From the IMG/VR virus record IMGVR_UViG_3300013765_000001, positions 1 through 41,417 of that record: a stretch of 41,417 nucleotides of DNA; one strand, written 5' to 3'. Positions 1 through 7,152 of the stretch are shown piece after piece. The translations under genes were made by a program, and so were the position numbers. Each line of letters begins with the position of its first letter. Within the stretch, counting starts at the first letter, position 1. The notes beneath the pieces were generated by a model that saw nothing but the letters and a program-made list of their open reading frames with translations, was not told the DNA's origin and made no database searches. This DNA is from a virus.

Positions 1-60
1 CGAGGCACCTTCAAGCCATGACCGGCACGCTCACCAAAGCCGGCCTTAGTCGATACCGGC

Positions 61-96
61 TTGCAATAACCGCGCTTTACGCGAGTGTATAAAGCG
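61..96 (+). promoter_or_regulatory. Candidate early promoter and operator
   Basis: An inverted repeat CGCTTTA (73-79) / TAAAGCG (90-96) with a 10-bp spacer lies just before the first + strand gene. It overlaps a -10-like TATAAA (88-93). The only -35-like hexamer is TTGCAA (61-66), and its spacing is too long to be convincing, so the promoter is tentative. TAAAG recurs at 101-105, one helical turn downstream. If the genome is circular, this sits between the divergent arms, close to the ribbon-helix-helix regulator gene at 41158-41355, whose product would be a natural ligand. That link is inference. Confidence 0.3.
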
Positions 97-129
97 AATG
101 TAAAGACAACGAAGAGACGCTGTCAAGCC

Positions 130-318
130 ATGCAAAAGCCACGCTGCGAATGCAAAGAGAAGGGGTGTCCTGAGCATAAAGGCCACCACAAGTGCCCAAG
201 CGAGGCGTTTGTGACCGTGCGCGGCGTGAGCGGCCTGCTCTGCTGGGCCTGCGCCGGCTTGGCGCAGTTTCAGGAATGGGTAGAAACCACCAAAGACGAA
301 AGGAAAGAACATGCTTGA
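130..318 (+). CDS. Small Cys/His-rich zinc-ribbon protein
   Basis: This is a 62-residue protein from ATG 130; an upstream in-frame GTG at 85 would add 15 residues but overlaps the candidate operator. The N-terminal half is dense in metal ligands (CECKEKGCPEH, then HH and CP) and the centre holds CWAC, so one or two structural zinc sites are likely. It is the first gene of the rightward operon and is followed after a gap of a few bases by a short membrane protein. I recognise no family. A nucleic-acid or protein-binding role is the usual one for such phage zinc ribbons, but nothing here shows it directly. Confidence 0.6.
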   Translation: MQKPRCECKEKGCPEHKGHHKCPSEAFVTVRGVSGLLCWACAGLAQFQEWVETTKDERKEHA

Positions 319-400
319 AATAGCGCTGGCCACTATTTTCATCTTCAACCTCTACAGCAGGCTCAAGCGCAACCCCGCTTTTGCTGAGGCGCGCCGATGA
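311..400 (+). CDS. Very short membrane-type peptide (29 aa)
   Basis: ATG 311 is preceded by AGGAAAG (301-307). The product of 29 residues is a hydrophobic N-terminal stretch (LEIALATIFIFNLY) followed by a basic tail with several Arg/Lys, so an inner-membrane peptide is possible. Its start overlaps the end of the zinc-ribbon gene, and its stop TGA overlaps the next ATG (397) as ATGA, the coupling pattern seen through the rest of this operon. The packing is the main argument that it is real. Function unknown. Confidence 0.45.
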   Translation: MLEIALATIFIFNLYSRLKRNPAFAEARR

Positions 401-507
401 ACCTGCGCGACAAGACACCGCGCCAGTGGGATTGCCTGGCAATGGCCGTGATCTTCCTCGCGCTTGTTATCGCCCTGGCCATCACTTTGTTGAGGTCAAA
501 TCAATGA
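397..507 (+). CDS. Short single-span membrane protein (36 aa)
   Basis: It starts at ATG 397 in a 4-base overlap with the preceding stop and ends at 507, overlapping the next start. The product has a charged N-terminus with Arg/Lys, one hydrophobic segment (about residues 14-32, rich in Ala, Ile, Leu) and a short polar tail. It would place a single helix in the inner membrane with no sizeable domain on either side. Together with the 29-residue peptide before it, it forms a pair of tiny membrane genes at the head of the early operon. No family is recognised; phage small membrane proteins of this kind can act in exclusion or lysis timing, but that is speculation here. Confidence 0.5.
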   Translation: MNLRDKTPRQWDCLAMAVIFLALVIALAITLLRSNQ

Positions 508-749
508 TGAGCACCGTTCAGCCGCCCATTGATCGCCCGCGTGAGGGCTGCAACTTCGCCGAGTTTTCGCTGTGGGCTGCCGACTATCGCGAGCGGCGCG
601 CCAGGCAGCTGGTGAGGGGCATTAACACGGCCACGGGCCGGCCGGTCAACCATCCCGCGCGCATCAAGGAAATTGTTGATCTCGAAGTTGACGCCATGCG
701 CCGGCTGGCTTTTTGGGGCAGGGAAAAGGAAATCGGAGGGCAAGCATGA
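504..749 (+). CDS. Hypothetical phage protein (81 aa)
   Basis: Start ATG 504 (or the adjacent ATG 507) overlaps the stop of the previous gene; the frame is open further upstream, but that extension would run through the membrane peptide gene. The product is soluble, Arg-rich (YRERRARQLVRG) with an acidic amphipathic C-terminal helix. Its stop overlaps the start of the YqaJ nuclease as ATGA, so it is likely translationally coupled to the recombination genes. No family recognised. Confidence 0.6.
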   Translation: MMSTVQPPIDRPREGCNFAEFSLWAADYRERRARQLVRGINTATGRPVNHPARIKEIVDLEVDAMRRLAFWGREKEIGGQA

Positions 750-1702
750 GCCTTGAAACCTACGACACCCGCGCTGAATGGCTGGCAGCTCGCGGCATTG
801 GCGCCAGTGCCGCGCCTGTAATCCTGGGCCTGAGCGATTGGGGCTCGCCCTTTTCGTTATGGGCTGAAATGACCGGCCTTGCGCCCAAAGAAGATGACGT
901 TAGCGGCAAGGAATGGCTTGAGTGGGGTCTGCGTCTGGAAGCCCCGATCGCCATGGCCTTCGCCGAAAAGACTTTGCGCGACGTAACACTGCGGCCCGCC
1001 CACTCGCTTGAGCGGCACAACGAGCACCCATGGCTCACTGCCAGCCCTGATGCCGACCAGAGCGTTAACGCGGACGTGATTGCCGCCTTCGCCGAAGTTG
1101 GCGAGCTGCCGCAACTGCCACTTGATCGCGCGATTTACCAAACGCCCGGGCTGCTGCAAATCAAGACCAGCAACGCTTTCAAGGCGAGCGAATGGAAGGC
1201 CGGCATCCCGCTCTATTACCAGGTGCAACTCCAACACGAAATGCTGGTCACCGGGAAAGAGTGGTCAACGCTCTGCGTGCTGATTGGCGGCTCGCGTTTC
1301 AAAGTCTTTCCTGATGTCGCCCGCGATAACAACTTTATCAAGGCGATGCTGCCGAAGCTGGCCGCGTTTCAAGAGTTGCTGGAAACCAAAACCGAGCCGC
1401 CTGTAGATGACAGCGAAGCCACGGCGCGCGCCCTCGCCCGCATGCACTGGCAGGACAACAAAGACACTACCGTGCTGTCGATGGAGTCAGCCGATTGGGA
1501 TAAGCGGCTGTGCTGGGTCAAGGAAGAAATCAAAGGCCTCACGTCTGAGAAAACTTACATAGAAAACAAATTCAAGGATGCGATCGGTGATGCCAGCTAT
1601 GGGTTGCTGCCGTGCGGTTCTCGCTATAGCTGGAAGCAATCAGAGCGCACCGGCTTCACTGTCGCGCCCACAACAATCAAACCACTTCGGAGGTGCAAAT
1701 AG
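746..1702 (+). CDS. YqaJ-type viral recombinase / exonuclease
   Basis: The 318-residue product matches the YqaJ family (lambda-exonuclease-like PD-(D/E)xK fold): RGIGASAAPVILGLSDWGSP near residue 16, EWLEWGLRLEAP around 56-67, the acidic motif SPDAD (D102) and the QIK-TS strand (Q138-K140), then helix motif YYQVQLQHEM. Such enzymes resect dsDNA 5'-3' and hand ssDNA to an annealing protein. The usual Glu of the ExK element is Gln138 here; variation at this place occurs in the family, so activity is not excluded. Start ATG 746 has GGAGGG upstream and overlaps the previous stop, which is why the longer frame from 713 is not used. It is followed directly by its probable partner. Confidence 0.85.
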   Translation: MSLETYDTRAEWLAARGIGASAAPVILGLSDWGSPFSLWAEMTGLAPKEDDVSGKEWLEWGLRLEAPIAMAFAEKTLRDVTLRPAHSLERHNEHPWLTASPDADQSVNADVIAAFAEVGELPQLPLDRAIYQTPGLLQIKTSNAFKASEWKAGIPLYYQVQLQHEMLVTGKEWSTLCVLIGGSRFKVFPDVARDNNFIKAMLPKLAAFQELLETKTEPPVDDSEATARALARMHWQDNKDTTVLSMESADWDKRLCWVKEEIKGLTSEKTYIENKFKDAIGDASYGLLPCGSRYSWKQSERTGFTVAPTTIKPLRRCK

Positions 1703-1704
1703 TT

Positions 1705-2898
1705 ATGAGCGATCCAGATGTGAGCAACATGGTTGAGTCTTTGGTGCCGCAAGCTTTCGACACCACTGAGTTGATGCCATCGGCCGGCGCGGCCGAGAAA
1801 CAGTTTGAGATCCAAAGCGCGATCGTGGTGGCCCGGCGCTTTCCGCGCAATGAGAGTCAGGCTTTCGAAAGGCTGATGCGCGCTTGCCAGCGATCGTCTT
1901 TCGCCGATGATGCCAGCTACTCATTCCCTCGAGGCAGCGCCACGGTCACAGGGCCGAGCGTGGGCTTGGCCAGGGAAGCTGCCCGAGTGTGGGGCAACAT
2001 TCGCTATGGCCTTGAAATTGTGCGCGACGATGAAACCTCGCGCCAGATCCGCGGCTGGGCCTGGGACTTGGAAACCAACACCAAGGTGAGCGCCGAGGAC
2101 GACTTTAGCAAGCTCATTCAGCGTAAGGGTAAGAATGGCCAGCCCACCCAATGGGTCAAGCCTGATGAGCGGGACCTGCGCGAGCTGACAAACCGGCGCG
2201 GTGCCATCTGCGTGCGCAACAGCATTCTGCAACTGCTGCCCAAGGACCTAATCGAGGATGCCGAGCAGAAGTGTAAAGAAACATTGCGATCCCAGGCGCA
2301 GAAGGATCCGGAGGCGGCTCGCAAAAAGCTGATCCTTGCATTCAGCGAACTGAACGTCACGCCCGTCATGCTCGAGGCGAAGCTGGGCCACCCATTAGCC
2401 GAGGCAAGCCCTGCTGAGATTGCTGAGCTGCGCACGATCTACAAGTCGATCGCCGATGGCAACAGCACCTGGGCTGAATACGTGCGGCCACAAGAGCCAC
2501 CGCAGCCACCAGCCGCAGGCCTCGCCGATCTCACTGAGAAGCTGACGCAGGAAACCGTACCAGCGGGGTATCCGCAAACACCGCCCACGCCCACGCCAAC
2601 TGAAACGGCTGCGGCATGGGAGCAACCCACCGGCCCGCGCGCGGTGCCACCGCCAACCGTAATCGATCAAACACCACTGACCACCGCAGCCGCGCAAGCG
2701 GTGCCAATGTCGATCGATGAAATCAAAACGCGAGTCACGGCCGCGCAGTTTGTCAGTGACGTGCGCGCGCTGCGCACTTTGTGGTGTGGGCCAAAGAGCG
2801 AACGCGGCGACACAGAGAAAGCGGAGATCACAAAAATCTGCGAAGCGCGGATCGTTGAAATCAAGACCAGCGGCACTAACACGCCGCAGAAAGGGTAG
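1705..2898 (+). CDS. Probable phage single-strand annealing/recombination protein
   Basis: This 397-residue protein lies immediately after the YqaJ nuclease, where RecT/Bet-type annealing proteins normally sit. Residues about 25-200 form a conserved-looking core (ARRFPRNESQAFERL, GWAWDLETN, RELTNRRGAICVRNSILQLL), followed by a C-terminal LRTIYKSIADGNSTWAEY element reminiscent of the end of RecT/Bet-family domains. A Pro-rich linker (about 265-330) and a small helical tail complete it. ATG 1705 is preferred over the upstream GTG 1693 because GGAGG (1689-1693) would overlap the latter. Assignment to annealing rests on context and partial resemblance, not on a decisive motif. Confidence 0.55.
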   Translation: MSDPDVSNMVESLVPQAFDTTELMPSAGAAEKQFEIQSAIVVARRFPRNESQAFERLMRACQRSSFADDASYSFPRGSATVTGPSVGLAREAARVWGNIRYGLEIVRDDETSRQIRGWAWDLETNTKVSAEDDFSKLIQRKGKNGQPTQWVKPDERDLRELTNRRGAICVRNSILQLLPKDLIEDAEQKCKETLRSQAQKDPEAARKKLILAFSELNVTPVMLEAKLGHPLAEASPAEIAELRTIYKSIADGNSTWAEYVRPQEPPQPPAAGLADLTEKLTQETVPAGYPQTPPTPTPTETAAAWEQPTGPRAVPPPTVIDQTPLTTAAAQAVPMSIDEIKTRVTAAQFVSDVRALRTLWCGPKSERGDTEKAEITKICEARIVEIKTSGTNTPQKG

Positions 2899-2900
2899 TC

Positions 2901-4370
2901 ATGCAGCAGCGAACAGTTGAGATCTCGAACATCGGCCCAATTAAGCGCGCCAAGTTCACGTTGGTGCCAGGCATGAACGTGCTCAAGGGACCCAACGGCA
3001 TTGGCAAGACGCGAGCACTCGAGGCGGTGTCATCGCTCACCCATGGGCAGGGCCAGGCCACGCCGCGTGATGGCGCCACTCGCGGTGAAGCCGAAGGCTT
3101 CGGCGCTACGTTAAAGGTTGGTCGCAGGGTGACGCACGGTGGGGAGCTGGACGTGGTTTCCATCGAAGGCCGCTTTGACCTAAGCCACCTGGTTGACCCG
3201 GGCATCAAGGCGAACGACGCAGCCGATGCGCAGCGCATCAAGGCCCTGGTGCAGCTCGCCGGTGGCAGTGGCGCTGATCCGGCTTTGTTCTATGGGATGG
3301 TGGGTGGCCAGAAGGAGTTTGAGCATTACATCAGCCCTTCGGCCACTGACACTGACGACATAGTGACGATGGCGGGCCGCATCAAGCGCGACCTCGAAAA
3401 GCATGCGCGCCTGGCAAGCGACGAAGCGGAGCGCGAAGTTGCCGGAGCCGAAGCAGCGCGCGCCTTGGTTGCTGATGTGGATCTCAACGGGCCGGATGAC
3501 GGCCCGGCGCTGCAAGGTGAGCTTGAGTTTGCGATTGCTGAGTTTTCGCGACTAGGCACCCAGGCCAACGCAATCACGAGGCAGGTGCTTGCAGCAGAAA
3601 CCGCGCGCACTCAACTCGCCGCGGCGTCAACTTCCTACCAGGGTGCGAGCGTTCGCCGGGCTCAGGACGCTGAAACCGTCACCAGCGAAACATCAGAGGC
3701 CGCCAATGCCGAAGTGCTGAAACTTGAGGCGCTGCTGCATGAAGCGCGCAACGCCGCACAGATAGCAACCATGCAGCACGAAAATGCCGTGACTTCGCTG
3801 CGAACCGCGATCGAGCATGAGCAGACACTGACCGCGTGGCGAACGGCGATCGATGAAGCCGCGAAAGTTGAACCGATTGCACCCGAGCTGATCGAGGCGG
3901 CGGCGGCCGATGTTACCGCCGCGCGCGCGGCTCAGGAGCGCGGCACGTTGGTTCGCCTGGCAAAGCAGAAAGCTGCCAATGCGGATGAGCACATGAAGCG
4001 CGCCGCTGAGTGCCGGCGCGTTTCCGACTGGCTGCGCGATGCCGGCAAAGCCACTGATGAGGTACTCAGCGATCTGGTTGGCAAGCTTGGTTGCCCATTG
4101 CGCGTTTCCGGTGGGCGCTTGGTGACTGACCACTCGCTGCGTGGTGAAACTTTCTACAGCGAGCTTTCCATGGGCGAGCGCACAAAGATCGCGCTGAACA
4201 TCGCAACCGATGCGGTCGGCCCGAACGGCCTGATCGTTATCCCACAGGAATTTTGGGAAGGCCTTGATCCCGACAATCGCCAGATGACTGCCGAGCACAT
4301 GCGTGATACCGGCGTCTATGGCATCAGCGCCGAGGCTGACCTTGGCGAACTCAGAGCGGAGGTAGCATGA
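2901..4370 (+). CDS. SbcC/RecF-like P-loop ATPase
   Basis: The 489-residue protein has the split ABC-ATPase layout of SMC/SbcC/RecF proteins: Walker A GPNGIGKT at residues 30-37, a long helical Ala/Glu-rich middle (about 150-390) likely to be coiled coil, and a C-terminal signature LSMGER (422-427) followed by the expected Walker B strand. The strand reads LIVIPQE, with Gln449 where Asp normally precedes the catalytic Glu450. It follows the nuclease and annealing genes, and its TGA overlaps the next ATG. A role in end processing or loading during phage recombination/replication is inferred. It is far shorter than bacterial SbcC and lacks a zinc hook. Confidence 0.75.
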   Translation: MQQRTVEISNIGPIKRAKFTLVPGMNVLKGPNGIGKTRALEAVSSLTHGQGQATPRDGATRGEAEGFGATLKVGRRVTHGGELDVVSIEGRFDLSHLVDPGIKANDAADAQRIKALVQLAGGSGADPALFYGMVGGQKEFEHYISPSATDTDDIVTMAGRIKRDLEKHARLASDEAEREVAGAEAARALVADVDLNGPDDGPALQGELEFAIAEFSRLGTQANAITRQVLAAETARTQLAAASTSYQGASVRRAQDAETVTSETSEAANAEVLKLEALLHEARNAAQIATMQHENAVTSLRTAIEHEQTLTAWRTAIDEAAKVEPIAPELIEAAAADVTAARAAQERGTLVRLAKQKAANADEHMKRAAECRRVSDWLRDAGKATDEVLSDLVGKLGCPLRVSGGRLVTDHSLRGETFYSELSMGERTKIALNIATDAVGPNGLIVIPQEFWEGLDPDNRQMTAEHMRDTGVYGISAEADLGELRAEVA

Positions 4371-5596
4371 AAACCAGACTCGAAAAACTTTCACCACAGC
4401 AACTCGCGCAGCTTCCGAAGATCCGCGATAAGTGGATCGAAATAGGCCTTCGCACTGGCCCAGGGAGTTTGAAAAACGCTTGGGATGGAATTCGCAAGGC
4501 CTATGTCCTCGCGGGGCGCGAAGAGCCGAAACTATGGGTCTGGCTGGAGTCGCCATTGCGCGCCGTCTATGGATGTGCGGTCTTCGCTCAGGTCAGCGCT
4601 CAGGTCCGCGATCAGGTCCGCGATCAGGTCTTCGCTCAGGTCTTCGCTCAGGTCCGCGATCAGGTCCGCGCTCAGGTCCGCGCTCAGGTCAGCGATCAGG
4701 TCAGCGATCAGGTCAGCGATCAGGTCAGCGATCAGGTCCGCGCTCAGGTCTTCGCTCAGGTCCGCGCTCAGGTCAGCGATCAGGTCAGCGATCAGGTCCG
4801 CGCTCAGGTCTTCGCTCAGGTCCGCGCTCAGGTCCGCGATCAGGTCCGCGCTCAGGTCTTCGCTCAGGTCAGCGATCAGGTCAGCGCTCAGGTCCGCGCC
4901 TTTGCAAACTTCTACTGGTGGTATCCAGGCCAGTTCGACGGCTACTGGCTCGCCCACTTTGAAGCCCTGAAAGACTACTGCTCATTCGAAAAACTCAAGG
5001 GACTCATAAAAGTCGCAGAGAATTGCGCTTTCGCGTGGACCTTTCCTGATGTTGTTGTTTTTTCCGCTCCACCTGTTGAGATTCATCGCAACGCGGTTGG
5101 CCAACTTCACTGCGAGACTGGCCCGGCAATCAAATTTGCCGACGGTTGGGGCGTATGGGCGCTGAATGGTGTGCGCGTAACTCAGGAGATCGTTGAGACG
5201 CCGGCCAGCGAACTAGACCCTAAACTTGTCACCACAACCCAAAATGCCGAGTGGCGGCGTGAGATAGTCCGGAAGATCGGCATCGAGCGGATCTGCAAAG
5301 CACTCAACGCGAAGTGCGTGGACAAAGACGGCGATTATGAGTTGCTGATGCTCACCCTCGGCGACCGTCGCAAACGTCCCTACCTCAAGATGCGCAACCC
5401 GAGCATCGGTGTGTTTCACATCGAAGGTGTGTCACCCGAGTGCCGCACGGTCCAACAGGCCCTCAATTTTCGTAACAGTCTGTCGCCTGATCAAATTGAT
5501 GAAGAGGATGGTGCAGACTGGATCCAGCAAGGCGATGTAATTCTGCGGCCACGCGGCCCGCAGAAATTTAAGTCACGGCCAATAATCCTAACCTAA
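4367..5596 (+). CDS. DUF6745-like protein with 26 tetrapeptide repeats
   Basis: The 409-residue protein has three parts. Residues 1-72 are a helical N-terminus; 73-176 are 26 perfect-length repeats of (R/S/F)(D/A)QV; the rest resembles the DUF6745 group, with HRNAVGQLHCETGPAIKFADGW and a leucine-rich C-terminal part. The extreme C-terminus carries a QGDVILRP motif that in other genomes begins a separate small protein family. It overlaps the SbcC-like gene by 4 bases (ATGA) and is followed 14 bases later by a small gene carrying the rest of that motif set. Function unknown; I know of no tested member. The repeats are coded by almost invariant 12-bp units. Confidence 0.7.
   Translation: MKTRLEKLSPQQLAQLPKIRDKWIEIGLRTGPGSLKNAWDGIRKAYVLAGREEPKLWVWLESPLRAVYGCAVFAQVSAQVRDQVRDQVFAQVFAQVRDQVRAQVRAQVSDQVSDQVSDQVSDQVRAQVFAQVRAQVSDQVSDQVRAQVFAQVRAQVRDQVRAQVFAQVSDQVSAQVRAFANFYWWYPGQFDGYWLAHFEALKDYCSFEKLKGLIKVAENCAFAWTFPDVVVFSAPPVEIHRNAVGQLHCETGPAIKFADGWGVWALNGVRVTQEIVETPASELDPKLVTTTQNAEWRREIVRKIGIERICKALNAKCVDKDGDYELLMLTLGDRRKRPYLKMRNPSIGVFHIEGVSPECRTVQQALNFRNSLSPDQIDEEDGADWIQQGDVILRPRGPQKFKSRPIILT
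4583..4894 (+). repeat. 26 x 12-bp tandem coding repeat
   Basis: Units follow the scheme (cgc/agc/ttc)(gat/gct)cag gtc, with only the first codon and one base of the second varying. Counts are RA 7, SD 7, FA 6, RD 4, SA 2; FD never occurs. Units 12-16 (4715-4774) are exactly duplicated by units 17-21 (4775-4834), showing recent block duplication. Because the unit is a multiple of three and lacks stop codons in most registers, frames on both strands stay open across the array; these are by-products. Each gat-cag unit creates a GATC site (11 in 312 bp). Confidence 0.97.
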
Positions 5597-5610
5597 CCAA
5601 AGGAGTTCAC

Positions 5611-5916
5611 ATGCAGACGAAAGAAATTCCGAAAGGCGCAAAGCGCAAAACAAACAACCACCTCGCCGAGGGCGAAGCGACGGGGCATTTTCATGCAGCA
5701 ACGGCATTAGACGCGCGTGTGTATGAACACACCGAATACGAAGGCGGCATTCTCCTTGACGCGCCCTCGGGCACACCCGTCGATCACCAGGAGCACAACA
5801 CAGTGCTGGTACCTGGTGATCGAATTCACCCGGACCAGATTCCCGGACAATGGGATAAGCACGGCGTCCAGGAGTTCGATCACTTCGCCGAGGAAGCCCG
5901 CGAGGTGGTTGACTGA
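5611..5916 (+). CDS. Small partner protein with GEATGHFH motif
   Basis: ATG 5611 is preceded by AAAGGAG. The 101-residue product contains AEGEATGHFHAA (about residues 21-32), a second motif DHQEHNTVLVPGD (about 59-71) and a C-terminal EFDHFAEEAREVVD. From memory these are the central and late motifs of a small family whose usual N-terminus reads QGDVLL; here that piece is at the end of the preceding DUF6745-like protein. The conserved His residues suggest a metal or small-ligand site in a beta-rich fold, which is inference. The two genes probably work together; function unknown. Confidence 0.65.
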   Translation: MQTKEIPKGAKRKTNNHLAEGEATGHFHAATALDARVYEHTEYEGGILLDAPSGTPVDHQEHNTVLVPGDRIHPDQIPGQWDKHGVQEFDHFAEEAREVVD

Positions 5917-6053
5917 CCACAGGTGACTACATTCGCTGCCCGGTGTGCGGCAACAAAGAGAATCTCAGCCCACGTTGGCCATCGAACGGGCTGAGCCACG
6001 GCGCAGCCAATTGGTTTCGTATGCCCCTGCGGGCACTACTTCACCGGCAATGA
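5913..6053 (+). pseudogene. Zinc-ribbon reading frame, apparently frameshifted
   Basis: This frame encodes a polypeptide starting around DYIRCPVCGNKEN and running to WFRMPLRALLHRQ. It has no ATG start (only CTG at 5913). A one-base shift near 6021 restores a second metal-ligand pair, CPCGHYFTG, in the frame that runs on into the gene beginning at GTG 6094. The expected protein is a four-ligand zinc ribbon (CPVCG...CPCGH). The break may be a sequencing error, a true mutation or +1 frameshifting; CCCC at 6024-6027 is a run that could allow a shift. See the separate finding. Confidence 0.45.
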
Positions 6054-6093
6054 GAGCGCAGGATCTCAGGCCACCAACAAGAAAGGCAAAGCA

Positions 6094-6597
6094 GTGGACA
6101 AACAGAAACGTGATCAGGAGCTGCTTGACGATGCCAGCCCAGGCGAGAAAACCACGCGGTTTCTTTCCTGCGAGCTGACGGATGATGAGCAGCGCGAGCG
6201 GGGTGTGCAGAGTGCCAACGCCTCTAACGAGGTCAACCGGCTGATAGCTGAGGCTAAAGGTGTTGCCGATGAATATAAGGCAAAGAAGATCGGCGCAGAG
6301 GCTCAGCACGACGCCCTAAAAAACGCTGTGTTGCAAAAGCGTGAATACCACGAAGTGGATTGCACTGAATGGCACGATTACAAAAAGGGCAAGGTCTACA
6401 CGGTGCGTGATGACCTGGGCCTGATTACCGAAAGCCGGCAGATGACGCCTGATGAGCGGCAAGCAGTTTTGCCTGGCGAACCGTGGAATCGGGCAGAGTT
6501 CGCTGACACCGCCCCCGAAACCGAAACGGCAAACGATGCAACCACAACCAAAAAGAAAACAGGGAAGGCAGCCCGGGCAGCAACCGCCACTGCCTGA
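6094..6597 (+). CDS. Hypothetical protein, charged (167 aa)
   Basis: It starts at GTG 6094 with AAAGG about ten bases upstream. The frame is open further 5' without another start and there encodes the second half of a zinc ribbon, so the true N-terminus may be longer if the upstream frameshift is real. The product is hydrophilic: Lys/Glu-rich helical segment (LIAEAKGVADEYKAKKIGAEAQ), a small central domain (VDCTEWHDYKKGKVYTVRDD) and a low-complexity Thr/Ala/Lys tail. It overlaps the next gene by about 60 bases. No family recognised. Confidence 0.6.
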   Translation: MDKQKRDQELLDDASPGEKTTRFLSCELTDDEQRERGVQSANASNEVNRLIAEAKGVADEYKAKKIGAEAQHDALKNAVLQKREYHEVDCTEWHDYKKGKVYTVRDDLGLITESRQMTPDERQAVLPGEPWNRAEFADTAPETETANDATTTKKKTGKAARAATATA

Positions 6598-6835
6598 CAT
6601 TGTCGGCCAGCGCTTCGGTGACCTTGAAGTGCTGGCCTATATCGGGGTGCGCGAGGGCCGCCGCTGGTGGCGCTGCAAGTGCCTGAGCACCTCGCGCACC
6701 GGCGCGGAGTGTGGGCAGGTTTGCGTTGTGCAGACCGTGAAACTCAACCGCGATATCGGCAGACGCTGCAAGCTTTGCAACGACAACACGCTGCGACAAA
6801 GGCGCCAGTACGCCAGAACTTGGATGTATCGGTGA
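6536..6835 (+). CDS. Phage zinc-binding protein (99 aa)
   Basis: From ATG 6536 the product begins with a Gln/Pro/Lys-rich tail and then VGQRFGDLEVLAYIG, WWRCKC, ECGQVC and RRCKLC. The order FGdLxVL - WxCxC - CxxxC - CxxC resembles the zinc-ribbon module found at the N-terminus of phage AP2/HNH-type proteins, here without any nuclease domain. The upstream extension of the same frame to 6452 lies fully inside the previous gene and is less likely. The stop overlaps the next ATG (6835) by one base. DNA binding is plausible but not shown. Confidence 0.6.
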   Translation: MQPQPKRKQGRQPGQQPPLPDIVGQRFGDLEVLAYIGVREGRRWWRCKCLSTSRTGAECGQVCVVQTVKLNRDIGRRCKLCNDNTLRQRRQYARTWMYR

Positions 6836-7152
6836 TGCCGGAGCTGCCACTATTCGCACATCTGACCAGCGAGCCTTTGCGGTTCGACGGCGCAAGCTAT
6901 GACGCGCGTGTTGATGAAGCGCGGCTGACTGGTCAACTCGCGCGAGTGTTTGACTGCATGAAGGATGGCCGCTGGCGCACGCTTAGTGAGCTGCATCGTG
7001 TTGCGGGCGCAACTGAGGCGTCTGTCAGTGCAAGGTTGAGAGATTTGCGCAAGCTGCGCTTTGGTGGCCACACAGTAAACCGTCGCGCTCGCGGCGAACG
7101 TGAGCGCGGCATTTTTGAATATCAACTGATCGTGAAAGGGGTGAGCAGATGA
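6835..7152 (+). CDS. Winged helix-turn-helix protein
   Basis: ATG 6835 overlaps the preceding stop. The 105-residue protein has a polar N-terminus, then LTGQLARVFDCMKDGRWRTL and VAGATEASVSARLRDLRKLR, a typical helix-turn-helix with the recognition helix around residues 63-75, followed by an Arg-rich wing (RRARGERERG) and a final strand. Small phage proteins of this pattern are common and are taken to bind DNA; the target is unknown. Its position among early genes suggests a regulatory or replication accessory role. Confidence 0.7.
   Translation: MPELPLFAHLTSEPLRFDGASYDARVDEARLTGQLARVFDCMKDGRWRTLSELHRVAGATEASVSARLRDLRKLRFGGHTVNRRARGERERGIFEYQLIVKGVSR

Noticed and set aside
381-503. N-terminal extension of the 81-aa protein
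   Set aside because: The extra part overlaps the membrane peptide gene at 397-507; the ATG at 504 follows the coupling pattern of the operon.
3693-4556. Long reverse-strand frame (287 aa) opposite the SbcC-like gene
   Set aside because: It is the antisense of a gene with clear Walker motifs; composition is atypical and there is no RBS.
4583-4894. CRISPR array
   Set aside because: The 12-bp units are contiguous without spacers and translate in frame as part of a protein.
4432-4970. Alternative genes in the other two forward frames and on the reverse strand across the repeat array
   Set aside because: They are open only because the 12-bp unit lacks stop codons; products are pure RSG, RSA or ADL repeats.
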